From: Agrostemma githago
Taxonomy: Eukaryota; Streptophyta; Magnoliopsida; Caryophyllales; Caryophyllaceae
Direction: 5' to 3'
Assembly (NCBI GenBank): GCA_958450325.1
Contig: OY288243.1
Span: forward strand, 60,558,606 to 60,622,605
DNA: 64,000 nt
In this document: piece after piece, positions 24,079 to 34,655 of the stretch
Layout of the letters: every line of letters starts with the position of its first letter
How positions within the stretch are numbered: the stretch's first letter is position 1
Made by a program: the position numbers and the translations under genes
The notes under the pieces: generated by a model
What the model saw: the letters and a program-made list of their open reading frames with translations, nothing else
Told to the model about the DNA's origin: nothing
Database searches by the model: none

Positions 24079-24320
24079 CAGACTCAGAAAGGAGACTTGG
24101 CCCGAAGCTGGCAGTTTAGGACCGACTTGGTCCTCGGGACAGGCTACCTGAGCATGTAAGGGCTCGACTCGGACCGACTACAATAGCAGAAGATCCATTG
24201 TCGAAGAAACAGGTTCGAGCAAAGGAGGTTCCCTTTGTGATCCGGGAATGCTCGCCCCCGCCCCGGCGACCACGGGCTCCACGCGACCCGAAAGACAAAG
24301 GCAAGGGCAAGATGCCCTAA

Positions 24321-24716
24321 TTATCTGTCTCCTTAATTTAATTATTTAAATATTATTATTATTTTTGTAGTGTGCTTTTTTGTTGTTTTTTTTTGTGATG
24401 TAATTTGAAATTCTCGAGTTTATCGGGTTTTTAGTTAATAAAAGTATTTTATTACTGAAACTGTTTCCGTCTTTTCCTTATTGCGGTGGTTGTGCCCTTT
24501 TGAGGGGCTGCCTACGTATCCACAATTAGCGGAATCAAACCAAACGTAATTCAGATATAGATTTTTTGCAATTTTGAAATACACAAAGACTATTAGTTCG
24601 GGGTGCGTCCGACAGTAGGATAAATAATCCTAACTTATTGACTTGCTTATAATTTTGAAAGTTTATTTATAAAAAGAAATTTTTATAAACTTTTGCAAAT
24701 GAAATTGAGATAAAGT
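24321..24716. other. Convergent spacer of element B with conserved hairpin
   Basis: Non-coding region between the antisense ORF and integrase 3' ends. It contains GCCCTTTTGAGGGGC (24494-24508), foldable as a 6-bp stem, followed by TGCCTACGTATCC and GGAATCAAACCAAACG, as in A and C. Confidence 0.6.
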
Positions 24717-25687
24717 TTAGGGGTAGTAGCGCTTTAGCTGGTCCAAGTTGGTCGGGTTGACAAATTCATTCCCGTCCAAGTCTGTCAGCATCACTGCTCC
24801 TCCTGATAGAACCTTCATTACCAGATAAGGTCCGGCCCAATCGGGTTTGAATTTTCCCCTTGGGTCAACTGGTAGTAATGCTCGAACGGACTTGAGAACC
24901 AAATCCTCTTCTTTGATATTTTTGGGCCTAACTCTTTTGTTGAAGGCCCGTTGTATCCTTTTTTGGTTTATTTGAATGTTGTTGAGGGCCCCAGACCGTC
25001 GTTCGTCCAAAAGAACTAACGAGTCGTATCGAGCTTGGACCCAATCCGCTTCAGGCACTTGGCTTTCTAGCGAAATTCTAAGAGATGGTATTTCCAACTC
25101 GACTGGTTGGACTGCTTCCATTCCGTACGTCAGATAATATGGAGTTGCCCCAGTTGCGGTACGAATTGACGTTCGGTATCCCCACAGGGCAAAAGGTATT
25201 TTGTTGGGTCAGTCCCGATAATTATCGGCCATCTTTTAAGTATGGTGACAATTGTTTTATTAGCTGCCTCTACCACTCCATTTGTTTGGGGACGGTAAGG
25301 CGAAGATGTATGCCTTTGGATTTTATATTTGGCTAGCAAGGTAGCGGTTTCGGCTTGGAAATGCATCCCGTGATCACTGATGAATTCGTGTGGAGTCCCG
25401 TATTGGCATATAATCTTGTTTTCGATGAACTTGGCAACATGCTTAGCATTCAAAATTCGGTATGACTCGGCTTCGACCCATTTGGTGAAATAATCGATAG
25501 CCACCAAAATGAAACAATGACCTCCCATCCCGGAAGGGTTTACTTTCCTAATTATATCAATTCCCCATGTCGAAAATGACCATGGTGATGTCATGGTGTA
25601 TAATAGGGATGACGGCATATGCTGAACGTTGGCAAAAATCTGGTAGTTATGGTAGTGTTTGACATATAACTGGCAGTCGGTCTCCAT
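24717..25687 (-). pseudogene. Element B integrase (broken)
   Basis: The core (25687-25130) keeps Asp in WGIDII, Asp in ISDHG and Glu in GVVEAANK, then runs out of frame after TIVTILK. The C-terminal domain resumes at 25121 (MEAVQPVELEIPSL) and ends LKRYYP at 24717. The zinc finger is damaged: the two cysteines of CHNC in element A are both Tyr here (HYHNYQ). Very close to the intact A copy at 2-1189, so both belong to one family. Integration function is lost. Confidence 0.9.
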
Positions 25688-25696
25688 ACTATTCCA

Positions 25697-27217
25697 TTAA
25701 TATCCGAGCCTCATAATTTTTTGGACCAGGATCTGGGCGTTCATATGGGGACCACATTCACCATCGTGTCCCTCGGCCATAACCTTCTTGGCCTGTATTT
25801 TGTCGACATATAGGAGGAGAGCCCATGTGCCGTCTTTTTGTATAATTGTCCGTCGTCCGTACGAAGGAACTGGGTTGCCAATCTCCACAGAGCTTTCTTG
25901 GCCCGGTTTTCAGTTTCCGGAGGATATTCTACTGTCGTCAAGTAGGTTAGAACAGCCTGATACCAAGGTTCCGGATCAGTTATCTCAATGTCTTGAATGA
26001 CGTGGATATATGCCGGCTCGGACCGTCTTTTGACGCAAATCAGCATGCTGGTTAGGTGATCCGGGATGTTCATTAAGGATGCCAATTTGGAAAGTACATC
26101 CGCGAACTGGTTTTCTTCCCGGGGTAGATAAATGTATTCTACCTTTTGGAATTGTTTTTCAAGAACCCTTACTCACGCCTGATAAGCCACGAAGTTGGCG
26201 TTCCGAGTTTTCCATTTTTGGAGAGCTTGGTTGATGACTAGAGATGAGTTTCCGTGGACCCAGAGGTTTGTGACCCCTAAATATGCGGTGGCCTGCAACC
26301 CGTGAATGCATGCTTCATATTCGGCTGTGTTATTAGTCACGTCGAAATTCAGTTTAATGGATAACGGAGTATGCTCCCCTTTTGGTGATATTAGGAGAAT
26401 GTCGACTCCAAACCCTCGGAAATTGGATGCCCTGTCGAAATATAAATCCCATGTTTTTGTGTCAGTATGGAATATATCCTCGTCTGGGAAGGACCAAGTT
26501 TCGGTGTTCCCTTCTTCGGTTACGGGACTATCGGCGAGAAACTCGGCTACTTCCCGGCCCTTAATAGCTTTTAATGGCACAAACTTGAGATCGAACTCTG
26601 TCAACATTAAGGTGCATCTAAACATCCTGCCATTGAGGACGGGCTTCTCAAATAGGTACTTGATAGGATCCATATTGGATAGTACATGTACCTCGTAACT
26701 GAACATATAGTGTCGAAGTTTCTTGGTGGCCCAGACTAGGGCTAGGCACGTCTTCTCGAGCATGGTATACTTGCATTCATACTCCAAGAATTTTTTGCTG
26801 ATGTAGTAAATTGCTCGTTCCTCCGAGTCGATCGTCTGTGCTAGCATAGCCCCCATGGTTGTGTCGGTCGTCGTTAGGTATAACGACAAAGGCAAACCGG
26901 GTTGAGGTGACATTAATATCGGCGGGGCAGACAGGATCTCTTTGATTTTATCGAAAGCCACTTGATATTTTTCATCTCACAGTGTTCGTTCTCCCACTTT
27001 CAGCTTCTTGAAGATAGATTCACATATACCATAGTCAGCTTGGAAATAAACCGGTTGATATATTGAACTCTCCCGAGGAATCCCCTTATTTCTTTTTCGG
27101 TTTTAGGAGGTTGCATCTCGTTAATGGCTTTGATTTTAGTTGGATCGACCTCGATGCCGCGTTGGCTAACGATATGACCCAGTAATTTGCCAAATGTTAC
27201 CCCAAAACTACACTTTT
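25697..27217 (-). pseudogene. Element B RT tail, RNase H and second RNase H (broken)
   Basis: From the D insertion site the minus strand encodes the RT thumb/connection (SQRGIEVDPTKIKAI), a first RNase H (IYYISKKFLEYE, ALVWATKKLRHYM) and then the second, archaeal-type RNase H (LYFDRASNFRGFGVDILL, AEYEACIHGL). This tandem pair is the Tat hallmark. In the second domain the expected Asp of the YGDSSLV-type motif is Asn (HGNSSLV), a lost metal ligand. Several stops and frameshifts separate the pieces (26961-26173, 26085-25741, 25888-25697), ending at the integrase zinc region. Confidence 0.85.
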
Positions 27218-27222
27218 GAGGG

Positions 27223-27901
27223 TGATTGGGGGTGGGCCGCCTGTCAATCCACTGCCTGCTATGCAGGCCCCGAGACGATTCCTGTCAGAGAGTCGAAAGA
27301 CAAGCCCCCAGAAAGGACCAAGAGCAAAGCATGAAAGCGCTAAAGTCTGGCCATCAGCCGCTGAGAGCGTAGCCCAACCCAGCCTGCCAGGGCTTAGCAG
27401 CCCCTGCCTGGAGACCGTCTGCCCTGGGAAGGACCCCGGCCAACAGGGCCGGGATCCCAGGGGCCCTCTCGTCATTTTGCCTAAGGTAATTGGGAATGGA
27501 TGGATGAGAAGCCGCCACTTGTCACTCTCCCATCCAACCATTCCTCTTCCTCTTCTCTCTCTTGTGGGAAGGTATAAATACCTCTCCATTTCCCACATGA
27601 AAGAGGTTGGATTTTCTCTCTCTAGACTCTTACTCTTAAAACGCCACCTAGTTCCTCACGAGCTAGGTTCGTAAAGGCACTTCACGGACTGACTTAGGCA
27701 TCGGAGAGGGTTTCCTCGGACAACCTCCGAGGCCCTGTGCGTTTATTTGTGCAGGGAGCAGGCCATTTTCCGCCGGGAAAGTCCGACTCTAAGAGTGAGA
27801 GAAAAGGGAGATCAAGGGAATCAAGCAATTAATCATCCATCCTCAATTCAATTACACTACCCGGATTCTAGGCCGGGTAAATTGTTTCCGTAACCGGAAC
27901 A
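27223..27901 (+). repeat. 5' LTR of element D
   Basis: TGATTGGGGGTGGG...CCGGAACA. TATAAATA lies at about 27572-27579. Its frames are not genes. Confidence 0.97.
27572..27579 (+). promoter_or_regulatory. LTR TATA box, element D
   Basis: GGTATAAATACC in the 5' LTR; an identical copy lies near 38745 in the 3' LTR. Confidence 0.7.
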
Positions 27902-27904
27902 ATT

Positions 27905-27922
27905 TGGCGCCGTCTGTGGGGA
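27905..27922 (+). other. Primer binding site of element D
   Basis: TGGCGCCGTCTGTGGGGA starts three bases after the LTR end. The first nine bases fit the 3' end of a tRNA-Asp-type primer; the rest diverges. Confidence 0.8.
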
Positions 27923-27990
27923 ACTTACGGTTGTGCTCACGAGTTACCCACTAAAATCAACCACTCATAACCACAAAATTAAACACAATC

Positions 27991-30900
27991 ATGCCAGAAA
28001 TCGTTGATGACAGTGCAGGAGCGGGTCCGACGGTCCCTCCGGTGACCCCCCTGTACGGAATGCCGCTGTTGGAGAGGGTCCCTCCTGCCACAATCCTTGG
28101 GGTTGAGGGAACCAATCCCTTCGGTGGACCTAACACTGCTGTGACACCCGAGCTGGGGGCACGCCCTGGACGTGCTCTTAATCTGACCCCAGCTCAGATG
28201 GCACAGGCAGCCGCGTTCTTCTCTGCGATGCTGGATCAGGAGTTCACACCTGAGGACCTGGTGGGCAGGGTCGCATCGGCTCCTAGGCAACCGTCCCCAG
28301 GCAGCAGGGACGAGGCCGGGGGCACGAGGCGGACCGCCGCCAGAAACGCTCAGAGAAAGGCGAGAAGAACAGCCCAAGTGTATACGCATGTGCAGAGGCG
28401 CATTACCACTGACAAACCAGGATCACCTGCCCAGCAGGCGGTCTCTATTCACACGACAGAATCAGCGTCTGGAGGGCAGGGAGGCTTATCTCAAGGATTA
28501 CAGGAGCGCATGAGGCCCAGGGAGCCTGTGTCAAAACGCCTAGGAGAGAGGCCAGGCGGAGTTTTCTCCAGGCTAACACCTGCGGCCAAGGAACAGTCAG
28601 CCCCCGGCTTATCACAAAGCTTGCAATCCAGACTCAACCGAGGACAACCGCTCGAATCCAGGTACCATCAGGGTGAAAACCTCTGCCACTCCCAGAGGAA
28701 GAGGCCCAGGCAGACCTCCTCGGGAACAGAGGACGAGGCAGCTAGCAGACCGCCACCGAGGCACCGCTCCCCCAGTACGAGGAAACCAACCCATAGACAA
28801 TGGGAATCTCATGGTAACCAGTCTGGGGAAAGCAGGTCACGACTGGTAGGCAGGCCTACGAAAACCCCGTTGCACCCTGAGGTACAAGAGTACCCCATTC
28901 CAAAAATCAAAATGCCCACCATCAAATTTGACGGGACGACGGACCCTGAGGACCACCTGGCAGCCTTTGAGAGCCACATGGGCATGTATGATGTAGATGA
29001 TGCCATCTGGTGCAAAGTTTTCCCTACCACCCTGGTGGGACTTGCGCAGGGGTGGTTCAGAGATCTCCGCCAGGGGTCAATCAGATTCTTCATAGAGTTG
29101 GCTGAAATTTTCCTTGAACAGTATGCCGGAAATAAGAGAAGACGACTTACTCGTTTCGATCTCATGACCCTGAAACAAAAGAAGGGTGAGAGTGTGAGAG
29201 AATACATGAGAAGATTCGATCTATCCTACCAGCAGGTTAGGGAGATCGACGATTCCACCGCCGCCTACGCCCTGACAATCTCCCTACTTCCAGGGGAAAT
29301 GAAAAACCAGATGATCAGGGCCCAGCCCGAAACCTTGGCCATGGCCAGGAAGATTGCTGAGGGGTTCATTCTGCAGGAGGAGTTCCACGGCCTGACGGAC
29401 ACCCCTGCAGGCCAAACAAAGCCTCAAGGGGGACCGCAGGGTGGAAGGGGCAGAGGTGAACCAGGAAAGCAGAAAGAAGAAGGAGACACTCCCAAGAAAG
29501 AACGCCCAGTCTACCAACCCAGATTCGATAGTTACACCGCTCTGAACAAATCCAGGGCGGAAATCTTCGAACTAGAAAAAGAAACTGCCAAATGGAACCG
29601 TCCAAGCAAACCTCGCAGCCCAAAAGGCGACCCAAAGAAATTCTGCACTTTCCACGACTGCATTGGCCACACCACCGAAGAGTGCCGTCACCTGAAAGAT
29701 GAAATTGAGAAATTAATCAGGAACGGATGGTTGGCCAACTACGCAGCTAAAAACAAGTCTCAGAAAGAAGTGTCTGAGAAACCCGAAGGGTCAGTGCAGA
29801 ACCGGATGGTAATCCACGTGATTTCAGGGGGCACTGAGGGCCAGCTCAGTCGAAGAAGTCAAAAAAGGCAAATGCGCGAGCTGAGAAACCAGATCTGCTA
29901 CGCTGAGAAAGAAGGGAGCCCAAAGGGAGTGACACTAAGTATCACCCCTGATGATGCAGGACGGGTGATATATCCGCACAGTGATCCTCTGGTGCTGTCC
30001 CTAGAAATCAGCAACCACATTGTGCGAATATGTATGGTAGACACAGGCGCATATACAAATCTTTTATACAAGGATGCTTTCGAAAAAATGGGCCTGGAAA
30101 AAAGGCATCTACGGCCTGCTCCCGGATCCCTGTACGGATTCAGTGGGGCCGGCGTACTGCCCATGGGCGTCATCGACTTGCCTGTAACCTTCGGGGAAGG
30201 TTCCGCAGCCCGGAATGTCAGGGCAACCTTTGTTGTTGTGGACGCAAGGTCTGCCTATAATGCCCTGATTGGCAGGGCCACGCTGGATGAAATCGAGGCC
30301 GCAATCTCCATCAGAGCTCTCACCATTGCGTATGTCACGGACTTCGGGCTGGAAGGAAAGATACGTGGGGACCAGGAGTCAGCCAGACAATGCTACTCCG
30401 TGGCCCTACAAGAGCACGAGAGGGACAGAAAAGGAAAAAGAAAAGCTGACAGTTCCCCCTGCAGGGAAGGCGAAGTCCCAGTCGAGCACCCGACGCCCGA
30501 CCGCCTGGAACCAGGAGGCGAAAGCATGCTGGTAGACTTAGAACCAGGAAGACAGGTCCTGGTAGGAACAGGTTTGGAGGAATCCTACCAGGCCGAACTG
30601 GTCAAACTTCTGAGAAAAAACAAAGACGTGTTTGCCTATTCTGCAGACGAGATGCCCGGCGTTGATCCCTCATGCATCGTTCACAAGCTGAACGTAAGCA
30701 TGGATGCTCGCCCTGTAAAGCAAAAGAAACGAAACATGTCTGCAGAAAAAGACGCAGCAATCAAGGAAGAAATCGACAAACTCTTGAAAGCAGACTTCAT
30801 TGAAGTCTGCGACTACCCAGAATGGCTGGCAAATGTTGTCATGGTCAAAAAGTCGTCTGGAGCATGGAGAATGTGCGTCGACTTTACGAACCTGAACAAA

Positions 30901-33420
30901 GCCTGCCCGAAAGACTGCTATCCGCTCCCTCGGATCGATCAATTGGTAGACGCCACCAGTGGCTACACCATGCTAAGCTTCTTAGACGCCTTTTCAGGCT
31001 ACCACCAAGTGTACTTGTGGCAGCCAGACAGGGTGAAGTGTGCGTTCATCACTAGTTCGGGCACTTACATGTATAAGATGATGCCCTTCGGGCTCAAAAA
31101 TGCGGGAGCTACGTACCAGCGTCTGGTTGACAAAGTGTTTGAAAAACAAAAAGGCAGAAACATTGAGGCTTACGTTGATGATGCCATCGTAAAAAGCAGG
31201 GAAGACAGGGAGCACCTGACAGACTTGCAGGAAACCTTCAATTCCCTGCGCGCTTACAAAATGAAACTAAATCCGAAAAAATGCACGTTTGGAGTACGCT
31301 CCGGAAAATTCCTAGGGTTCTTGGTCAGTTCTCGGGGTATAGATGCCAACCCTGAAAAAATTCAGGCAGTTCTAAACCTCCCTGAGCCCAAGACCATCAG
31401 GGACATCCAGCGCCTGACGGGACGAATGGCCGCCTTGGCACGATTTATAGCCCGATCAGCAGACAGAGCCACTCCTTTTTTCAAAATTCTGAAAGGAAAC
31501 AAACAGTTCAAATGGGAAAGCGAGCAGAAAGAGGCCTTCGAGCAACTGAAGGACCATCTTAAGAGGCTCCCTACCCTGGCAAGACCAGTAGCAGGAGAGA
31601 AACTCTTCCTCTACATTGCAGTAACTAATATAACTGTCAGCGCGGTCATCCTACGGGAAGAGGCAGGCACCCAGCAACCTATATACTTTGTGAGTCATGC
31701 GCTGGGGGCAGCTGAGAAGAATTATCCGATGGTTGAAAAAGCCGCCTACGCGGTCATAATTGCAGCCAGGAAGCTCAGACCTTATTTTGACGCGCATCCA
31801 GTCATAGTCCTCACCGACCAACCCCTGGAAAAGGTGTTGGAAAAATTCGAAAAATCGGGAAGACTGTTGAAATGGGCAATTGAGCTGAGTGGGCTAGGTA
31901 TCTCTTACCAGCCGAGAACAGCCATCAAAGCCCAAGCTCTGGCAGACTTTTTGGCTGAGTGCTCCCATTCAGGGGAAGAGGAAGCCCCCGCCCAGGAGTG
32001 GGTCGTATACACTGATGGGTCATCAACGGCCAACGGTGCAGGCGCAGGCGTCGTATTAACCAGCCCAGAAGGGACCGACTTTGAGCATGCTCTCAGATTC
32101 GTTTTCCCAGCATCAAACAATGAAGCAGAGTATGAAGCATTACTCGCAGGCGTCAGGCTGGCCAAAGCCGCAGAGGCGGAACGAATTGTTTTAGCAACAG
32201 ACTCCCAGCTCATCGCCAACCAAATCAATGGAGAATACGAAGCAAGAGACCAGGCAATGGCCGCATACCTAGAGATGGTAAAGGGAGAATTGTCCGGACT
32301 GAAATCATATGAGGTCAAACAAATTCCCCGATCCCAGAACAACAGAGCAGATGCCCTGTCAAAACTGGCAAGCTCCAGTCTGCAGGACATCCGGAGATCA
32401 GTATGGGTTGACGTTTTACACGAGAAGTCTACTGATCCCTGTCAAACGATAAATGCCATGGAAGAGCTGGAAAGCTGGATGACCCCCTTCGTCCAGTACA
32501 AGAGGCACGGTATCTTACCATCAGACTCGCTACAAAAAAGGAAGGTACAGGCTAAAGCAGCCTGGTTCATATTCATTAATGGAGAACTCTACAAAAAATC
32601 TTTCACCTATCCCCTGCTTAAATGCCTACGGGCGGATCAGGCCGCTGAGGTATTGGATGATATCCACTCAGGGATTTGTGGACACCACATTGGCGGGAGG
32701 TCGCTGGCCCACAAGGCCCTCAGGGCAGGCTACTACTGGCCCACCATGCTGGCAGATGCCAAGAGCCTGACCCAAAAATGCAGAAAATGTCAACTCTTTG
32801 CCCCGTCAATCCATGCCCCGGCCCAGGGGCTCAGGCCAATCCTATCTCCCATCCCCTTTGCTCAATGGGGGATGGACATCCTAGGGCCCTTCACCGTGGC
32901 CACAGGGGGCAGAAAATTCTTAATAGTCGCCATAGACTACTTCACCAAATGGGTGGAGGCTGAAGCAGTGCCCAACATCACTGAGCCGGCTGTCCGGAAG
33001 GTAATCTGGCGAAATGTCATCACCCGGTTCGGTGTACCAAAGATGCTGGTATTTGACCACGGCAGACAGTTCGATAATGACCCGCTAAGGATCTGGCTAG
33101 AAAGCCACAACATCTCAGTCGCCTACTCAGCTGTCTGTCATCCTCAGACCAATGGACAGGCGGAAGCAGCCAACAAACAAATTCTGAATGGCCTGAAGAA
33201 AATGGTGGATGACTGCAAAGGTAGGTGGCTGATGAACTCCCCAGTATACTCTGGTCCATCCGAACCACCAGGAAGGAGTCTACGGGCCAGACCCCATTCG
33301 GCTTGGTATACGGAGCAGAGGCTTTATTGCCAATTGAGACAAGGATTCCCTCTCTACGTTCCCTACAGTACAACCAGGCTGAGAACGGAGCTGCGATGGT
33401 TGAGGCCCTGGATTTGGTAA
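27991..33420 (+). CDS. Element D gag-pol polyprotein (frameshifted near its end)
   Basis: One frame of 1809 codons, starting 68 bp after the primer site. Domains in order (residues): low-complexity basic N-terminal extension 1-300; gag core about 300-430 (FDGTTDPEDHLAAFESHM); CX2HX4HX4C zinc knuckle at 551-566 (CTFHDCIGHTTEEC); aspartic protease near 680 (CMVDTGAYTNLLY); RT about 930-1110 with FLDAFSGYHQV and YVDDAIV; RNase H about 1165-1320; second archaeal-type RNase H about 1336-1470 (VYTDGSSTANGAGAG, ATDSQLI); integrase from about 1553 with HHCC finger and catalytic D (GMDILG), D (VFDHG) and E (GQAEAANK). After residue about 1746 the frame is wrong: one base is missing near 33226-33228, and the true continuation is at 33228-33710. 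The dual RNase H places it in Tat. Confidence 0.95.
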   Translation: MPEIVDDSAGAGPTVPPVTPLYGMPLLERVPPATILGVEGTNPFGGPNTAVTPELGARPGRALNLTPAQMAQAAAFFSAMLDQEFTPEDLVGRVASAPRQPSPGSRDEAGGTRRTAARNAQRKARRTAQVYTHVQRRITTDKPGSPAQQAVSIHTTESASGGQGGLSQGLQERMRPREPVSKRLGERPGGVFSRLTPAAKEQSAPGLSQSLQSRLNRGQPLESRYHQGENLCHSQRKRPRQTSSGTEDEAASRPPPRHRSPSTRKPTHRQWESHGNQSGESRSRLVGRPTKTPLHPEVQEYPIPKIKMPTIKFDGTTDPEDHLAAFESHMGMYDVDDAIWCKVFPTTLVGLAQGWFRDLRQGSIRFFIELAEIFLEQYAGNKRRRLTRFDLMTLKQKKGESVREYMRRFDLSYQQVREIDDSTAAYALTISLLPGEMKNQMIRAQPETLAMARKIAEGFILQEEFHGLTDTPAGQTKPQGGPQGGRGRGEPGKQKEEGDTPKKERPVYQPRFDSYTALNKSRAEIFELEKETAKWNRPSKPRSPKGDPKKFCTFHDCIGHTTEECRHLKDEIEKLIRNGWLANYAAKNKSQKEVSEKPEGSVQNRMVIHVISGGTEGQLSRRSQKRQMRELRNQICYAEKEGSPKGVTLSITPDDAGRVIYPHSDPLVLSLEISNHIVRICMVDTGAYTNLLYKDAFEKMGLEKRHLRPAPGSLYGFSGAGVLPMGVIDLPVTFGEGSAARNVRATFVVVDARSAYNALIGRATLDEIEAAISIRALTIAYVTDFGLEGKIRGDQESARQCYSVALQEHERDRKGKRKADSSPCREGEVPVEHPTPDRLEPGGESMLVDLEPGRQVLVGTGLEESYQAELVKLLRKNKDVFAYSADEMPGVDPSCIVHKLNVSMDARPVKQKKRNMSAEKDAAIKEEIDKLLKADFIEVCDYPEWLANVVMVKKSSGAWRMCVDFTNLNKACPKDCYPLPRIDQLVDATSGYTMLSFLDAFSGYHQVYLWQPDRVKCAFITSSGTYMYKMMPFGLKNAGATYQRLVDKVFEKQKGRNIEAYVDDAIVKSREDREHLTDLQETFNSLRAYKMKLNPKKCTFGVRSGKFLGFLVSSRGIDANPEKIQAVLNLPEPKTIRDIQRLTGRMAALARFIARSADRATPFFKILKGNKQFKWESEQKEAFEQLKDHLKRLPTLARPVAGEKLFLYIAVTNITVSAVILREEAGTQQPIYFVSHALGAAEKNYPMVEKAAYAVIIAARKLRPYFDAHPVIVLTDQPLEKVLEKFEKSGRLLKWAIELSGLGISYQPRTAIKAQALADFLAECSHSGEEEAPAQEWVVYTDGSSTANGAGAGVVLTSPEGTDFEHALRFVFPASNNEAEYEALLAGVRLAKAAEAERIVLATDSQLIANQINGEYEARDQAMAAYLEMVKGELSGLKSYEVKQIPRSQNNRADALSKLASSSLQDIRRSVWVDVLHEKSTDPCQTINAMEELESWMTPFVQYKRHGILPSDSLQKRKVQAKAAWFIFINGELYKKSFTYPLLKCLRADQAAEVLDDIHSGICGHHIGGRSLAHKALRAGYYWPTMLADAKSLTQKCRKCQLFAPSIHAPAQGLRPILSPIPFAQWGMDILGPFTVATGGRKFLIVAIDYFTKWVEAEAVPNITEPAVRKVIWRNVITRFGVPKMLVFDHGRQFDNDPLRIWLESHNISVAYSAVCHPQTNGQAEAANKQILNGLKKMVDDCKGRWLMNSPVYSGPSEPPGRSLRARPHSAWYTEQRLYCQLRQGFPLYVPYSTTRLRTELRWLRPWIW

Positions 33421-33710
33421 GTGAGATAAGAGAAGAAGCCGGTACTAATATCGCTGCCTACCAGCAGCGAATGAGGAAAGCCTTCAATAGCAAGGTCCGA
33501 CAGAGGAACTTTCAGGTGGGCGAGTTGGTTCTGAGAAAAACACAAGCGACTGGAAAGTCAAGAGAGCATGGGAAGCTAAGTGCCAATTGGGAGGGCCCAT
33601 ACCAAATAACTCAGGTTTTGGGTCCAGGCACATACAGGATAGCCAATCTGGAGGGACAAGAGCTGAGCGCTCATTGGAACGCAGATACGTTAAAGAAATA
33701 CTACGTCTGA
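33228..33710 (+). pseudogene. Element D integrase C-terminus in shifted frame
   Basis: This frame encodes ADELPSILWSIRTT and ends GQELSAHWNADTLKKYYV, the normal end of Tat integrase. It overlaps the tail of the main frame because of a one-base loss in AGGTGGCTG. With LTRs almost identical, this could be a very recent mutation or an assembly error in a G run. Confidence 0.88.
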
Positions 33711-33953
33711 GCAGGAACATAAACAGTTTTCACTTTTACTAAAAGTAAAAAGGCGGAGGACGATCAAAAATGTCGACGGCTCCGACCACCCCCAATGTCA
33801 AAAAAAAATGTCAAAAGGAATGAGAAGATTCGGATTTATACTCGTTGCCTGTTCACACTCGCGTCTTTCACACACAAACGAGCAGGGGGCAATAGGGGGA
33901 GGCCCCCCTGTTGCCAAAATTAGGAAAAGTGAACCCCCCAACGCAAACCAAAA

Positions 33954-34400
33954 AGCTACCCTGCTTACCTCTGGGCAGGCAGGGGGCAGGCCCCCTGGAC
34001 TTTGAACGAAAAACCAGGAGCAGGCCATACCAACAAGGACTGGGGGCAGGCCCCCCAACCTTGTATAAAAAAACGCAAAAGCTACCCTGCTTACCTCTGG
34101 GCAGGCAGGGGGCAGGCCCCCTGGACTTTAAACGAAAAGCCAGGAGCAGGCCATACCAACAAGGACTGGGGGCAGGCCCCCCAACCTTGTATAAAAAACG
34201 CAAAAGCCACCCTGCTTACCTCTGGGCAGGCAGGGGGCAGGCCCCCGGACTTTGAGCGAAAAGCCAGGAGCAGGCCATACCAACAAGGACTGGGGGCAAG
34301 CCCCCCAACCTTGTATAAAAAACGCAAAAGCTACCCTGCTTACCTCTGGGCAGGCAGGGGGCAGGCCCCCTGGACTTTGAACGAAAAACGAGGGACAGGC
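33954..34400 (+). repeat. About 125-bp tandem repeat (3.6 units) between pol and antisense genes of D
   Basis: Units begin GCTACCCTGCTTACCTC at 33954, 34081, 34206 (GCCACCC) and 34330, with spacings of 127, 125 and 124 bp. Each has GGCAGGGGGCAGGCCCCC-type G/C-rich inverted motifs. The repeated peptides in all frames are by-products. Such arrays are known in the 3' untranslated part of Tat elements and can seed satellites. Confidence 0.92.
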
Positions 34401-34655
34401 CATGACAGGCGCGATCAAACAAACGAGAAGAAGATCCCTAAATTAAGACAGTTACGCCATAAAAAGCAAAGAGAAGTATCCCACAAACAACCCATGAAGG
34501 GTGGAAAGATTTTTACAAAGTCAAAGAAAAAACCGAGTAGCAGAATATTACAAGAGAAACCATGAAACACTGATTCATCGCAAAGAAAATGAAAAGCTTC
34601 CATAGAAGAGGAGGCATCACGCAGCATCTTGGCGAGCGTTGGCGTCTGCTTCAGG

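Larger units (their letters stand above)
21069..24320 (+). pseudogene. Element B antisense ORF: plant-mobile-domain protein, split by a solo LTR
   Basis: Exon 1 (to 21708) starts at SIERLTVMLQDW without an ATG because the LTR fragment joins there. It has the plant-mobile-domain pattern YFLDACLSYWDD, EICPIPEEIAAAGEW and AFCMLHVYAFEGH. A GT-AG intron (21709-21909, acceptor TTTTCAG) leads to exon 2, LWLFERLSIIEPP. TAG at 22162-22164 stands where A has TGG. A solo LTR (22591-24078) interrupts the ORF after SPQTD. Coding text resumes at 24084 in frame, has another TAG near 24116, and ends KGKGKMP at 24320, identical to the A copy's end. Function unknown; clearly inactive. The shared intron position with A supports real splicing in the ancestral gene. 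Confidence 0.82.

Noticed and set aside
27216..27674. Long open frames in the D LTR (both strands, repeated near 38395-38847)
   Set aside because: They lie wholly within the LTR, are duplicated with it and show no protein family.
33220..33232. Programmed ribosomal frameshift in D pol
   Set aside because: It falls between the integrase core and C-terminal domain, with no slippery heptamer, and homologous A has no shift; a single-base loss explains it.
34002..34565. 187-aa frame with GQAP/KATL repeats in element D
   Set aside because: Translation of the 125-bp tandem array; similar frames occur on both strands.
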